Under the pieces are notes generated by a model. That model was given only the letters and a program-made list of their open reading frames with translations, had not been told where the DNA came from and searched no databases. A DNA stretch of 64,000 bases from Thermopolyspora sp044507605 (GTDB lineage Bacteria > Actinomycetota > Actinomycetes > Streptosporangiales > Streptosporangiaceae): NCBI GenBank assembly GCA_044507605.1, contig JBIQJI010000003.1, forward strand, positions 106,103 through 170,102, in the 5' to 3' direction. The position numbers were made by a program, and so were the translations under genes. Of the stretch, positions 1-7,532 are shown in pieces (within the stretch, counting starts at the first letter, position 1; every line of letters begins with the position of its first letter).

Positions 1-1
1 C

Positions 2-790
2 GAGGACGGCGGCGAGGACGCGAGCGACGACGACACGGCCGGCGAGTCCGCGGACGACGCTGACGATACGGACGACGGAGACGACGGGGATGACAAGGTG
101 AGCGGCGGCGCGGCTGCGGGCACGGGCGGTGACGAGAGCGCCGGAGAAGGCACCGAAGAGGGCACGGCCGGGCGCACCGCGAGGGGCACGGACACGGCGC
201 GCGGAACGACGACCGGGGACGAAGCGGGCGGCGGATCCGTCAACGGCGAGGGCCGCAAGACCACCGGGACCGCCACCGGCACGGCCGGATCGGGCGCGAA
301 ACGGGGACGGTCCGGGCGCACGCCGTGCCGCGCGACCGCGACCTGCGGGCAGGCGACGGGCGGCCGTTCGCCGGAAAGGCACCGCACGAGCGCGGGAGGC
401 GGCGAGAGCCCGAGCGAGGCCGGTCGTCCGGCCGTCCGCCCCTCGGCCGGGCCCACGTCGCTCGCGCAGCCGCGGCGCGCACCCCACCACCGGGCAGGCC
501 GGAGCGGCCCGGACGGCGCGCCGCTGCCCCTGCTGTGGCCGGGCCTGTCGCTGCCGGAGCTCCGGGGCCGGTTCGATCCCCGCCCGCTGGCCGCGGGACG
601 CCCCGCGACGGTCAGGGTGCACCGCGCGGGCGACGATGTGGTCGGCACCTCGCTCACCATGGCGCTGCTGGTGTCGGCCATCCTCGCCACCCGGATCGTG
701 TCGACCCGCCGGGCCCGCTCCGGCCGCCACGACACCATCCCCCTGGAGGCACCGCTCGGCGTCGGCCAGGGCCGTCAGCGCGCCGCCTGA
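2..790 (+). CDS. C-terminal part of a low-complexity membrane-anchored protein (5' truncated by window edge)
   Basis: The frame is open from the first base, so the true start lies outside. The visible N-terminal part is rich in Asp, Glu, Gly and Thr and is probably disordered. A short segment with Leu/Pro follows, then one hydrophobic stretch near residues 212-226 of the visible part (TMALLVSAILATRIV) flanked by basic residues, and a short basic tail. No catalytic motif is recognised and I assign no function. High third-position GC supports this frame, although the middle third (about 320-480) looks compositionally odd and a frame change there cannot be excluded. It converges on fabI with 145 bp between stops. 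Confidence 0.5.
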   Translation, partial: EDGGEDASDDDTAGESADDADDTDDGDDGDDKVSGGAAAGTGGDESAGEGTEEGTAGRTARGTDTARGTTTGDEAGGGSVNGEGRKTTGTATGTAGSGAKRGRSGRTPCRATATCGQATGGRSPERHRTSAGGGESPSEAGRPAVRPSAGPTSLAQPRRAPHHRAGRSGPDGAPLPLLWPGLSLPELRGRFDPRPLAAGRPATVRVHRAGDDVVGTSLTMALLVSAILATRIVSTRRARSGRHDTIPLEAPLGVGQGRQRAA

Positions 791-935
791 CGCGGGCGCC
801 CTCACCGGTGAGCCGGCGCCGAGCGGTGCGCGGGCCTTCGCCAGGTGGCATCTGGTCCGGTGTCATCTGGTGCCGAAGGCCCAGGCGGCAGGTGGCCGGC
901 GTGAGTGCCCGCAGTGGGTGCCGACGCGGCGGGCG

Positions 936-1700
936 TCAGGCGCCCATGGCGTGGACGCCGCCGTCGACGTGGACGATCTCGCCGGTCGTGGCCGGGAACC
1001 AGTCGGACAGCAGGGCCACGCAGGCCTTGGCGGCCGGCACCGGGTCGGCGAGGTCCCAGCCGAGCGGGGCGCGCTCGGTCCAGGTCTGCTCGAACTCGCC
1101 GAAGCCGGGGATGCTCCTGGCCGCCATGGTCTTGACCGGGCCGGCGGCCACCAGGTTGACGCGGATGCCGTGCGGGCCGAGGTGCCGGGCCAGGTAGCGG
1201 TTGCAGGACTCGAGGCCCGCCTTGGCGACGCCCATCCAGTCGTACACCGGCCACGCCTTGGTGGCGTCGAAGTCGAGGCCGACGATCGCCCCGCCGTCCT
1301 TCATCAGCGGCAGGCAGGCCACGGCGAGCGACTTGTAGGAGTAGGTCGAGATCTGCACCGCCGTGGCCACATCGTCCCACGTGGTGTTGAGGAAGTTGCC
1401 GCCGAGCGCGGTCTGCGGCGCGAAGGCGATCGAGTGGACGACGCCGTCGAGCCCGTCGACGTGCTCGCCCGCGCGGTCGGCGAGCGTGTCGAGATGATCG
1501 CCGTCGGTGACGTCGAGCTCGATCACCGGCGGCGGCTCGGGCAGCCGCTTGGCGATGCGCTCGACCAGGCTCATGCGGCCGTAGCCGGTGAGCACGATCT
1601 GCGCGCCTTCCTCCTGCGCCAGCCTGGCGACCGAGAAGGCGAACGACGCTTCGGTGAGGACGCCGGTGATCAGCAGTCGCTTACCGGTGAGAAGTCCCAT
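936..1700 (-). CDS. fabI: enoyl-[acyl-carrier-protein] reductase, NADH-dependent, InhA type
   Basis: 254 aa SDR-fold protein that reduces trans-2-enoyl-ACP in type II fatty acid synthesis. It begins MGLLTGKRLLITGV, the usual start of actinobacterial InhA/FabI, with a glycine-poor cofactor loop. The catalytic pair Tyr and Lys lies in YDWMGVAK (Y-x6-K), followed by the family-typical ARHLGPHGIRVN and a PVPAAKACVALLSDWFPATTGEIVHVDGG tail. The open frame extends upstream to 1793 into fabG, but family length and the ATG at 1700 decide the start. It lies 49 bp downstream of fabG on the same strand, the mabA-inhA arrangement of M. tuberculosis, so the two are probably cotranscribed. Confidence 0.95.
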   Translation of the reverse strand: MGLLTGKRLLITGVLTEASFAFSVARLAQEEGAQIVLTGYGRMSLVERIAKRLPEPPPVIELDVTDGDHLDTLADRAGEHVDGLDGVVHSIAFAPQTALGGNFLNTTWDDVATAVQISTYSYKSLAVACLPLMKDGGAIVGLDFDATKAWPVYDWMGVAKAGLESCNRYLARHLGPHGIRVNLVAAGPVKTMAARSIPGFGEFEQTWTERAPLGWDLADPVPAAKACVALLSDWFPATTGEIVHVDGGVHAMGA

Positions 1701-1749
1701 GTGAGTGCCAGCTCCCTTTGCTGCGCGCGCTTCAGTGATCCGGGCCGCC

Positions 1750-2454
1750 TCAGTGCCCCATGCCGAGGCCGCCGTCGACCGGAATGACGGCACCGGTGAT
1801 GTAGGCGGCGTCGTCGCTCGACAGGAACCTGACCACCCGGGCGACCTCGGCGGCGCTCGCCATGCGCCCGAGCGGGATCTGCTTGCGGATCTGCTCCTGC
1901 TGCTTGTCGCTCAGCACGGCGGTCATGTCGGTCTCGACGAACCCCGGCGCCACCACGTTGACGGTGATGCCGCGGGCGCCCAGCTCGCGGGCCAGCGACC
2001 GGGCGAAGCCGATCATGCCGGCTTTGGACGCGGCGTAGTTGGTCTGCCCCGCCGAGCCGGACAGCGCGACCACCGAGGAGATCAGCACGATGCGGCCCCT
2101 TCGCATGCGCAGCATGCCGCGGGTGGCCCGCTTGGCGACCCGGTAGGCGCCGGTGAGGTTGGTGTCGATGACCTCGGCGAAGGTCTCTTCCTGCATCGTC
2201 GCCAGCAGGGTGTCCTTGGCCGTGCCGGCGTTGGCGACGACGACCTCGACCGGGCCGTGCTCGGCCTCGGCCTTGCCGAACGCCGCGTCGACGTCGGCGG
2301 TGCTGGTGACGTCGCAGCGGATGCCGAACAGCCCCTCGGGGGGCTCCCCCGAGCGATAGGTCACGGCGACGGCGTCGCCGGTCGCGGCCATCTCGCGGGC
2401 GATGGCCAGGCCGATGCCGCGATTACCGCCGGTGATCAGAACAGAGCGAGCCAT
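1750..2454 (-). CDS. fabG: 3-oxoacyl-[acyl-carrier-protein] reductase
   Basis: 234 aa short-chain dehydrogenase catalysing NADPH-dependent reduction of 3-oxoacyl-ACP. The cofactor motif TGGNRGIG is at residues 8-15, NAG near 95, catalytic Ser and Tyr-x3-Lys in ISSVVALSGSAGQTNYAASKAG, and the C-terminal PG/VDGG loop is intact. There is no Shine-Dalgarno sequence. Instead a TANNNT hexamer (TACGGT, 2462-2467 on the minus strand) sits exactly 7 nt before the ATG, so the mRNA is probably leaderless. It heads the fabG-fabI unit and is divergent from tldD, with 77 bp between start codons. Confidence 0.95.
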   Translation of the reverse strand: MARSVLITGGNRGIGLAIAREMAATGDAVAVTYRSGEPPEGLFGIRCDVTSTADVDAAFGKAEAEHGPVEVVVANAGTAKDTLLATMQEETFAEVIDTNLTGAYRVAKRATRGMLRMRRGRIVLISSVVALSGSAGQTNYAASKAGMIGFARSLARELGARGITVNVVAPGFVETDMTAVLSDKQQEQIRKQIPLGRMASAAEVARVVRFLSSDDAAYITGAVIPVDGGLGMGH

Positions 2455-2461
2455 GACAGAA

Positions 2462-2524
2462 ACCGTATCGCGTCCGCGCCCGAAATCCTCTTGTCCGCGC
2501 CGGACAAGATCACACGGTTAGGAT
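2462..2524. promoter_or_regulatory. divergent leaderless promoters of fabG and tldD
   Basis: Two -10-like hexamers face away from each other. TACGGT (minus strand, 2462-2467) is 7 nt from the fabG ATG, and TAGGAT (plus strand, 2519-2524) is 7 nt from the tldD ATG. In each case transcription would start at the A of the ATG. Neither has a good -35. Only the spacing and the TANNNT match are seen; promoter activity is inferred. Confidence 0.6.
2489..2509. promoter_or_regulatory. perfect inverted repeat between fabG and tldD (candidate operator)
   Basis: TCTTGTCCG and CGGACAAGA, 9-bp perfect arms around a 3-bp centre (CGC). The centre is about 45 bp from the fabG start and 33 bp from the tldD start, so it overlaps the expected -35 region of both divergent leaderless promoters. 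A dimeric repressor is the natural reading; no regulator gene for it is seen nearby. Confidence 0.55.
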
Positions 2525-2531
2525 CGTTGAC

Positions 2532-4031
2532 ATGCGCCAGATCGACCAGGAGTTTCTCGCCCTGCCGCTGCGGCGGCTCGCCGACGCCGCGCTGCAACGG
2601 GCCCGCGACCTGGGCGCGCAGCACGCCGACTTCCGCATGGAACGGGTCCGCGCCGAGACGCTGCGCCTGTTCGACGCCCGGCCGGAGGGCGCGATCGACG
2701 CCGACGACCTCGGCTACGCCGTGCGCGTCGTGGTCGACGGCACGTGGGGCTTCGCCGCCGGCATCGAGCTCACCCCGGAGGCCGCCGCCAAGGTCGCCGA
2801 GGAGGCCGTGCAGGTGGCGGCGGTGAGCGCGCCCGTCAACCGCGAGCCCATCGAGCTGGCCCCCGAGCCCGTCTACGACGACGTGACCTGGGTGTCGGCC
2901 TACGACGTCGACCCGTTCGAGGTGCCGCTGAAGGACAAGACGGCGCTGCTGGCCGACTGGTCGGCCACGTTGCTCGCCGACGCCGGGGTCGACCACGTGC
3001 AGGCCGCGCTCAGCCAGGTCAAGGAGCAGAAGTTCTACACCGACACCGCGGGCACGACCACCACGCAGCAGCGGGTGCGGGTGCATCCGGTGCTGCTGGC
3101 GATGCGTTCGGCCGGGGGCCGCTTCGACGACATGCGCACGCTGGCGCCGCCGGCGGGGCGGGGCTTCGAGTACCTCACCGGCACCGGCTGGGACTTTCCC
3201 GCCGAGCTGGCCCGCATCCCCGAGCACCTGGCCGAGAAACTCGCGGCGCCGTCGGTGGAGCCCGGAGAGTACGACCTCGTCATCGACCCGTCGAACCTGT
3301 GGCTGACGATCCACGAGTCGATCGGGCACGCCACCGAGCTCGACCGCGCCCTGGGCTACGAGGCGGCCTACGCCGGCACCTCGTTCGCGACCTTCGACAA
3401 GCTCGGTGAGCTGGTCTACGGCTCGCCCATCATGAACGTCGTCGGCGACCGCACCGCCGAGCACGGGCTCGCCACCATCGGCTGGGACGACGAGGGCGTG
3501 GCCGGCCAGTCGTTCGACATCGTGCGCGACGGCGTGCTCGCCGGCTACCAGCTCGACCGCCGCATGGCGCTGCTGAAGGGCTTCGGCAGGTCCAACGGGT
3601 GCGCGTTCGCCGACTCCCCGTCGCACGCGCCGATCCAGCGCATGGCCAACGTCTCGCTGCGCCCGGCCCCCGACGGCCCCTCCACCGAGGAGCTGATCGC
3701 CGGGGTCGACCGGGGCATCTACATCGTGGGCGACAAGAGCTGGTCGATCGACATGCAGCGCTACAACTTCCAGTTCACCGGCCAGCGGTTCTACCGCATC
3801 ACCGGCGGGCGGCTCGACGGGCAGCTGCGCGACGTCGCCTACCAGGCCACCACCACCGACTTCTGGCGGTCGATGGCGGCCGTGGGCGGCCCGCAGACCT
3901 ACGTGCTCGGCGGCGCGTTCAACTGCGGCAAGGGCCAGCCCGGTCAGATCGCGCCGGTCAGCCACGGGGCGCCGTCGGCGCTGTTCCGCGGCGTGCGCGT
4001 CCTCAACACCGTTCGGGAAGGCGGTCAGTGA
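2532..4031 (+). CDS. tldD: TldD metalloprotease subunit
   Basis: 499 aa member of the TldD/PmbA family (peptidase U62), which forms a TldD/TldE heterodimer that cleaves unfolded peptides and matures modified peptides in other bacteria. The zinc motif HESIGH (HExxxH) is at residues 261-266, in the family-typical region before a conserved GSPIMNVVGD segment. Later conserved parts include SNGCAFAD and RFYRITGG. The start is the ATG 7 nt downstream of TAGGAT. The stop overlaps the next ATG (TGATG), so translation of the two subunits is coupled. Its substrate is unknown here; no RiPP precursor was found beside it. Confidence 0.93.
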   Translation: MRQIDQEFLALPLRRLADAALQRARDLGAQHADFRMERVRAETLRLFDARPEGAIDADDLGYAVRVVVDGTWGFAAGIELTPEAAAKVAEEAVQVAAVSAPVNREPIELAPEPVYDDVTWVSAYDVDPFEVPLKDKTALLADWSATLLADAGVDHVQAALSQVKEQKFYTDTAGTTTTQQRVRVHPVLLAMRSAGGRFDDMRTLAPPAGRGFEYLTGTGWDFPAELARIPEHLAEKLAAPSVEPGEYDLVIDPSNLWLTIHESIGHATELDRALGYEAAYAGTSFATFDKLGELVYGSPIMNVVGDRTAEHGLATIGWDDEGVAGQSFDIVRDGVLAGYQLDRRMALLKGFGRSNGCAFADSPSHAPIQRMANVSLRPAPDGPSTEELIAGVDRGIYIVGDKSWSIDMQRYNFQFTGQRFYRITGGRLDGQLRDVAYQATTTDFWRSMAAVGGPQTYVLGGAFNCGKGQPGQIAPVSHGAPSALFRGVRVLNTVREGGQ

Positions 4032-5404
4032 TGGGTCCCCAGGAGATGGTCGAGCGCGCCCTGAAGCTGTCGCGCGCCGACGACTGCGTCGTGATCGCCG
4101 ACGCGTCCTCCACCGCCAACCTGCGGTTCGCCGGCAACACGCTGACCACCAACGGCGTGACCCGGTCGGCCCGGCTCACGGTGATCTCGATGGTGGGCAA
4201 GGGCGTGGGCGTGGTGTCGCGGTCGGCGGTGCGGGCCGAGGGGCTCGCCGATGTCGTCGCCGCGGCCGACCGCGCGGCCCGCGAGGCCGAGCCGGCCGAG
4301 GACGCCCAGGAGCTCGTCACGGTGCACGACGGCGGGGCGGCCGGGTGGGACGACCCGGTCGAGCCCACCACCATCGGGGTGTTCCGCGACCTGGCGCCGG
4401 CCCTGGGCGAGGCGTTCGCCGCCGCCGAGGCCGCCGACCGGCGGCTGTTCGGCTTCGCCGAGCACGGCCTCACCACGACGTTCGTCGGCACCTCGCGCGG
4501 CCTGCGGCTGCGCCACGATCAGCCGACCGGCCGCCTGGAGCTCAACGCCAAGTCGGCCGACATGACCCGTTCGGCGTGGACGGGGGTCGCCACCCGCGAC
4601 TTCTCCGACGTCGACATCGCCGCCCTCGACTCCGCGCTGGAGCGCCGGCTGTGCTGGGCGCGCACCCGGGTGGAGCTGCCGGCGGGGCGCTACGAGACCC
4701 TGGTGCCGCCGACCGCCGTGGCCGACCTGATGATCTACATGTACTGGTCGGCCGGGGCCAGGGACGCCGCCGACGGCCGCACGGTGTTCTCCCGGCCCGG
4801 TGGGGGCACCCGTGTCGGCGAGACGTTGTCGGAGACCCCGGTGCGCCTCTACAGCGATCCGGCTGCGCCCGGCATGCAGTGCGCGCCGTTCGTGATCGCC
4901 TACACCTCCGGGCGCGAGGAGTCGGTCTTCGACAACGGGCTGCCGCTGTCGGCCACCGACTGGATCCATGACGGCCGGCTCGCGGCGCTGCGCCAGACCC
5001 GCCACTCCGCCGCGCTGACCGGGCTGCCCGTCACCCCGCCCATCGACAACCTGATGATGACGGTGCCGGGCGAGGGCCGGTCGATCGACGACATGGTGGC
5101 CTCGACCGAGCGGGGGCTGCTGCTCACCTGCCTGTGGTACATCCGCGAGGTCGACCCGCAGACCCTCCTGCTCACCGGCCTCACCCGCGACGGGGTGTAT
5201 CTGGTGGAGAAGGGGGAGATCGTGGGCGAGGTCAACAACTTCCGCTTCAACGAGAGCCCCGTCGACCTGCTCGGCCGGGTCACCGAGGTGGGCGCGAGCG
5301 AGCGCACCCTGCCCCGCGAGTGGGGCGACTATTTCACCCGTGCCGCCATGCCCCCGATGCGGGTGCCCGACTTCAACATGTCGACGGTCAGCCAGGCGAG
5401 CTGA
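4031..5404 (+). CDS. tldE: TldE/PmbA partner subunit of TldD
   Basis: 457 aa protein of the TldD/PmbA family without the HExxxH motif, as expected for the non-catalytic partner. It starts MGPQEMVERALKLSRADDCVV at the ATG overlapping the tldD stop by one base. The C-terminal family block (RNNFRFNESP-like VNNFRFNESPVDLL, then PPMRVPDFNMSTVSQAS) is complete. A longer open frame reaches back to 3599 but is a shadow of tldD. Confidence 0.92.
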   Translation: MGPQEMVERALKLSRADDCVVIADASSTANLRFAGNTLTTNGVTRSARLTVISMVGKGVGVVSRSAVRAEGLADVVAAADRAAREAEPAEDAQELVTVHDGGAAGWDDPVEPTTIGVFRDLAPALGEAFAAAEAADRRLFGFAEHGLTTTFVGTSRGLRLRHDQPTGRLELNAKSADMTRSAWTGVATRDFSDVDIAALDSALERRLCWARTRVELPAGRYETLVPPTAVADLMIYMYWSAGARDAADGRTVFSRPGGGTRVGETLSETPVRLYSDPAAPGMQCAPFVIAYTSGREESVFDNGLPLSATDWIHDGRLAALRQTRHSAALTGLPVTPPIDNLMMTVPGEGRSIDDMVASTERGLLLTCLWYIREVDPQTLLLTGLTRDGVYLVEKGEIVGEVNNFRFNESPVDLLGRVTEVGASERTLPREWGDYFTRAAMPPMRVPDFNMSTVSQAS

Positions 5405-5789
5405 GGCCGAGGGCGGCGGCCAGGGCGGCGGCCGCCGCGCCCACGGGCGCCCACAGGGCGTCGCGTCCCGCCGTCCACTCGATGCGCCCGAGCCGGCCGC
5501 TGACGGCCAGCGACCTGCCCCTGCCTGCCTCGATCTCGCCGAGCACGGCGTCGGCGTCGTCGCGGACACCGCGGGGCAGTGTCGCGGCGTGCCGGTCGAT
5601 CTGTTCCAGCAGGGCGGCCAGGCCCCGCTGGATCCGCTCCGGGTTCAGCCCGATGCCTTCGTACAACCCGGCCCACTCGCCGAAGCCCGGCACCTCGCCC
5701 GGCCCATGGCCGTTCCCCGGGCCGCTCCCGCGGCCACCGCCGCGGCCGAACCCGGATCGGATGCCGCGGCCGGTCCTGTCGTCCCTCAC
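5388..5789 (-). CDS. small hypothetical protein with C-terminal hydrophobic segment
   Basis: About 133 aa if started at the GTG at 5789, which has GAGGG-like bases a few nucleotides upstream; the frame is open back to 5888. The sequence has a Gly-rich N-terminus, a plausible amphipathic helical middle (LNPERIQRGLAALLEQIDRHAATLPRGVRDDADAVLGEIEAGRG) and an Ala-rich hydrophobic end. Its stop lies inside tldE, giving a 17-bp tail-to-tail overlap. No family is recognised. The alternative is a non-coding antisense frame. Confidence 0.4.
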   Translation of the reverse strand: MRDDRTGRGIRSGFGRGGGRGSGPGNGHGPGEVPGFGEWAGLYEGIGLNPERIQRGLAALLEQIDRHAATLPRGVRDDADAVLGEIEAGRGRSLAVSGRLGRIEWTAGRDALWAPVGAAAAALAAALGLSSPG

Positions 5790-5976
5790 GCCCTCGCCCT
5801 GCCCCCTCTGGCACGCACACGCCCCTGCCGCAGTCTCTCGCGGATCACCGGGCCCCGTCACCCGCCGCGAGGGCCACACTGCCACCACCCGGGCCGGGTT
5901 CCGGGGGCGGACACGCCGTGGCTGAGCGGCGGTGGCGGCGGACGGACGGGTGACGGGAAGGGGTTACCGTGAAAGG

Positions 5977-6357
5977 GTGAAGCTTTGGCGTGGGCGGCGT
6001 GTCGTGCATCGGGTCACGGACGCGCAGCCGTCCCTGACCGCCGACATCAGGCGCAGAGAGCGGCGCTATCTCATTCAGATGGGCATCCGTGTCGTCTGCC
6101 TGATCCTCGCCGTGGTGCTGGACGTGCCCTGGCCGATCAGGGCCCTGCTCGTGATCGCCGCGGTCTTCCTGCCGTACATCGCCGTCGTGGGCGCCAACGC
6201 CGGACGTGAGCCGCCGAGCAGTGCCTCCGGCAGCGGCACCGATCTGACAAGAAACGGTGACACGCGGGGCGAGGATACGTCCGTCCAGCAGGGCAAGTCT
6301 GACCCGGAAGCTAACCAAAACGAGATACCACGGCATCGACGCGAGATCGGGTCGTGA
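5977..6357 (+). CDS. DUF3099 family small membrane protein
   Basis: 126 aa. The central part (RRRERRYLIQMGIRVVCLILAVV, then a second hydrophobic segment ending LPYIAVVGANAG) has the two-helix layout and the ANA/ANR-type end of actinobacterial DUF3099 proteins, whose function is not known. The tail is hydrophilic and probably disordered. I chose GTG 5977 because TACCGT lies 6 nt upstream (leaderless-type) and because homologues begin close to this point; GTG codons at 5932 and 5950 are alternatives. A 6C-like RNA gene follows immediately. Confidence 0.8.
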   Translation: MKLWRGRRVVHRVTDAQPSLTADIRRRERRYLIQMGIRVVCLILAVVLDVPWPIRALLVIAAVFLPYIAVVGANAGREPPSSASGSGTDLTRNGDTRGEDTSVQQGKSDPEANQNEIPRHRREIGS

Positions 6358-6364
6358 CAAAGTC

Positions 6365-6396
6365 TTGACGTACCCATGGGGATAGAGGTGTACAGT
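6365..6396 (+). promoter_or_regulatory. putative promoter of the three-hairpin RNA
   Basis: TTGACG at 6365-6370 and TACAGT at 6391-6396. The first hairpin begins 8 nt after the hexamer, as expected for a short RNA that starts with structure. The 20-bp spacer is longer than the usual 17, so the -35 assignment is uncertain. Confidence 0.45.
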
Positions 6397-6400
6397 TTAG

Positions 6401-6516
6401 CCAAGCGCTCTGGTCCCCCGTCGGAGCGCTGGTGCCGGTGTTCCGGGCCCCCGTCGGAACACCGATGACGCGGCGCCGGGTGGTTTGCCCCCGTAACCAC
6501 CCGGCGCCGCCTTTTC
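6401..6516 (+). ncRNA. 6C-like actinobacterial small RNA (three hairpins with CCCCCGT loops)
   Basis: Three perfect stem-loops in tandem: 6404-6410/6424-6430, 6437-6444/6456-6463 and 6472-6485/6495-6508. All three loops contain the same heptamer CCCCCGT. The third stem is 14 bp and is followed by a short T run (6512-6515), so it probably doubles as the terminator. The 6C RNA class of Actinobacteria is defined by hairpins with C-rich loops and ends in a terminator, and this matches that pattern with five rather than six C in a row. Assignment is by pattern, not by a covariance search. A second T run lies at 6532-6538. Confidence 0.72.
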
Positions 6517-6544
6517 TGTGCATCACCCGGTCTTTTTTACGGCG

Positions 6545-6802
6545 TCACGCGTCGTCGCCCGCCTTGGCGGTCGTGCGGTCCCAGTCGCTGGCCAGCGCCG
6601 AGAGCCTGCCCGCGGCGTCGGCCGGAGCGGTGCCCGCCCCCTGGGCGACGCCGAGCAGGTACGCCGTCAGCGGGGCCGCCGGGCGGGCCACTCCGTGCGG
6701 GACGTCCTTGGTGAGGTCCAGCACCGCGTCGCGGTCCAGCCGCGCGGGGTCGATGCCGAGCTCACGGCACACCAGGGCGGTCCACTCCTCGAGCACGTTC
6801 AT
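6545..6802 (-). CDS. DUF6457 domain protein linked to molybdenum cofactor genes
   Basis: 85 aa, starting MNVLEEWTALVCRELGI. Proteins of this family sit next to or are fused with MobA and MoaA in actinomycetes; their role is not established. The ATG overlaps the mobA stop by 4 nt, so the two are translationally coupled. The frame is open further upstream, but that part is a shadow of mobA. All-helical and soluble by appearance (LDRDAVLDLTKDVPHGVARPAAPLTAYLLG). Confidence 0.8.
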   Translation of the reverse strand: MNVLEEWTALVCRELGIDPARLDRDAVLDLTKDVPHGVARPAAPLTAYLLGVAQGAGTAPADAAGRLSALASDWDRTTAKAGDDA

Positions 6803-7530
6803 GTCCACTCCATCGCTCGTCTCAGATCTTCCGGCGTGTCGCAATCGAACCACGCGGCACGTCCGGCGGCGTCGACCGGCACGCTGATCAGGGCCGGCCG
6901 CAGCGGGCCGAGCAGGCCGCGCAGCGACGCGCCGTCGTAGGCCGCGAGCGCGGCCGTCAGCGCCGATGTGCGCCACGCCCCGGTCAGCCACTGCTCCCGC
7001 CCGGTGTCGTCGACCAGCACCGCGCCGGCGCGGCCGGTCGACCGGCCCTCCCCCGGCCCGGGCCCGGCCGCGGACGGTGCTGCGGGGCCGGCGGGGCCGG
7101 TGACCGCGCCCACCAGCGACGCCACCTGGGCGGCGGTGAGAAACGGCAGGTCCGCGGCGAGCAGCACCGTCACCGGCGCCGGCGCCGGGTCGGCCCGCAC
7201 GGCCAGGGCGGCGCGCAGGGCGGGCACGGGGCCGGCTCCCGGCGGCGACTCGCGGGTGAAGATCGCCCCGGGCAGGCCGGGACGCTCGGGCCCGGCGACG
7301 ATGACGCGGCGGGCGCCGCGCACCGCGCCGGCGACCCGCTCCAGCAGGGTGCGGCCGCCCACCCGCAGGCCCGGCTTGTCGCGGCCGCCGAGGCGCTCGG
7401 CCCGCCCCCCGGCGAGGATCACCGCGTCGTAAGCGTCGTAAGCGTCGCAGGCGTCGGCGGCATCGAGGGCATCGGGGGAGTCGCCTCCGGCGCTCGGCTC
7501 GCCGGTCTGGCCGGTCTCGTGCCGGGGCAC
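6799..7530 (-). CDS. mobA: molybdenum cofactor guanylyltransferase
   Basis: 243 aa nucleotidyltransferase that would attach GMP to molybdopterin. The signature LAGGRAERLGGRDKP is at residues 39-53, and LLAADLPFL supplies the metal-binding Asp. The N-terminal 36 residues are an unusual extension with a near-perfect codon repeat (ADACDAYDAYDAV) that encodes only Asp, Ala, Tyr and Cys; a later in-frame start may be used. It lies 2 nt after moaA and overlaps the DUF6457 gene. Confidence 0.88.
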   Translation of the reverse strand: MPRHETGQTGEPSAGGDSPDALDAADACDAYDAYDAVILAGGRAERLGGRDKPGLRVGGRTLLERVAGAVRGARRVIVAGPERPGLPGAIFTRESPPGAGPVPALRAALAVRADPAPAPVTVLLAADLPFLTAAQVASLVGAVTGPAGPAAPSAAGPGPGEGRSTGRAGAVLVDDTGREQWLTGAWRTSALTAALAAYDGASLRGLLGPLRPALISVPVDAAGRAAWFDCDTPEDLRRAMEWT

Positions 7531-7532
7531 CG

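Noticed and set aside
129..1787. 552-codon plus-strand open frame across fabI
   Set aside because: It runs antisense to fabI, whose family match is certain, and its translation is Arg/Ala/Pro-rich without motifs. High G+C creates such long empty frames.
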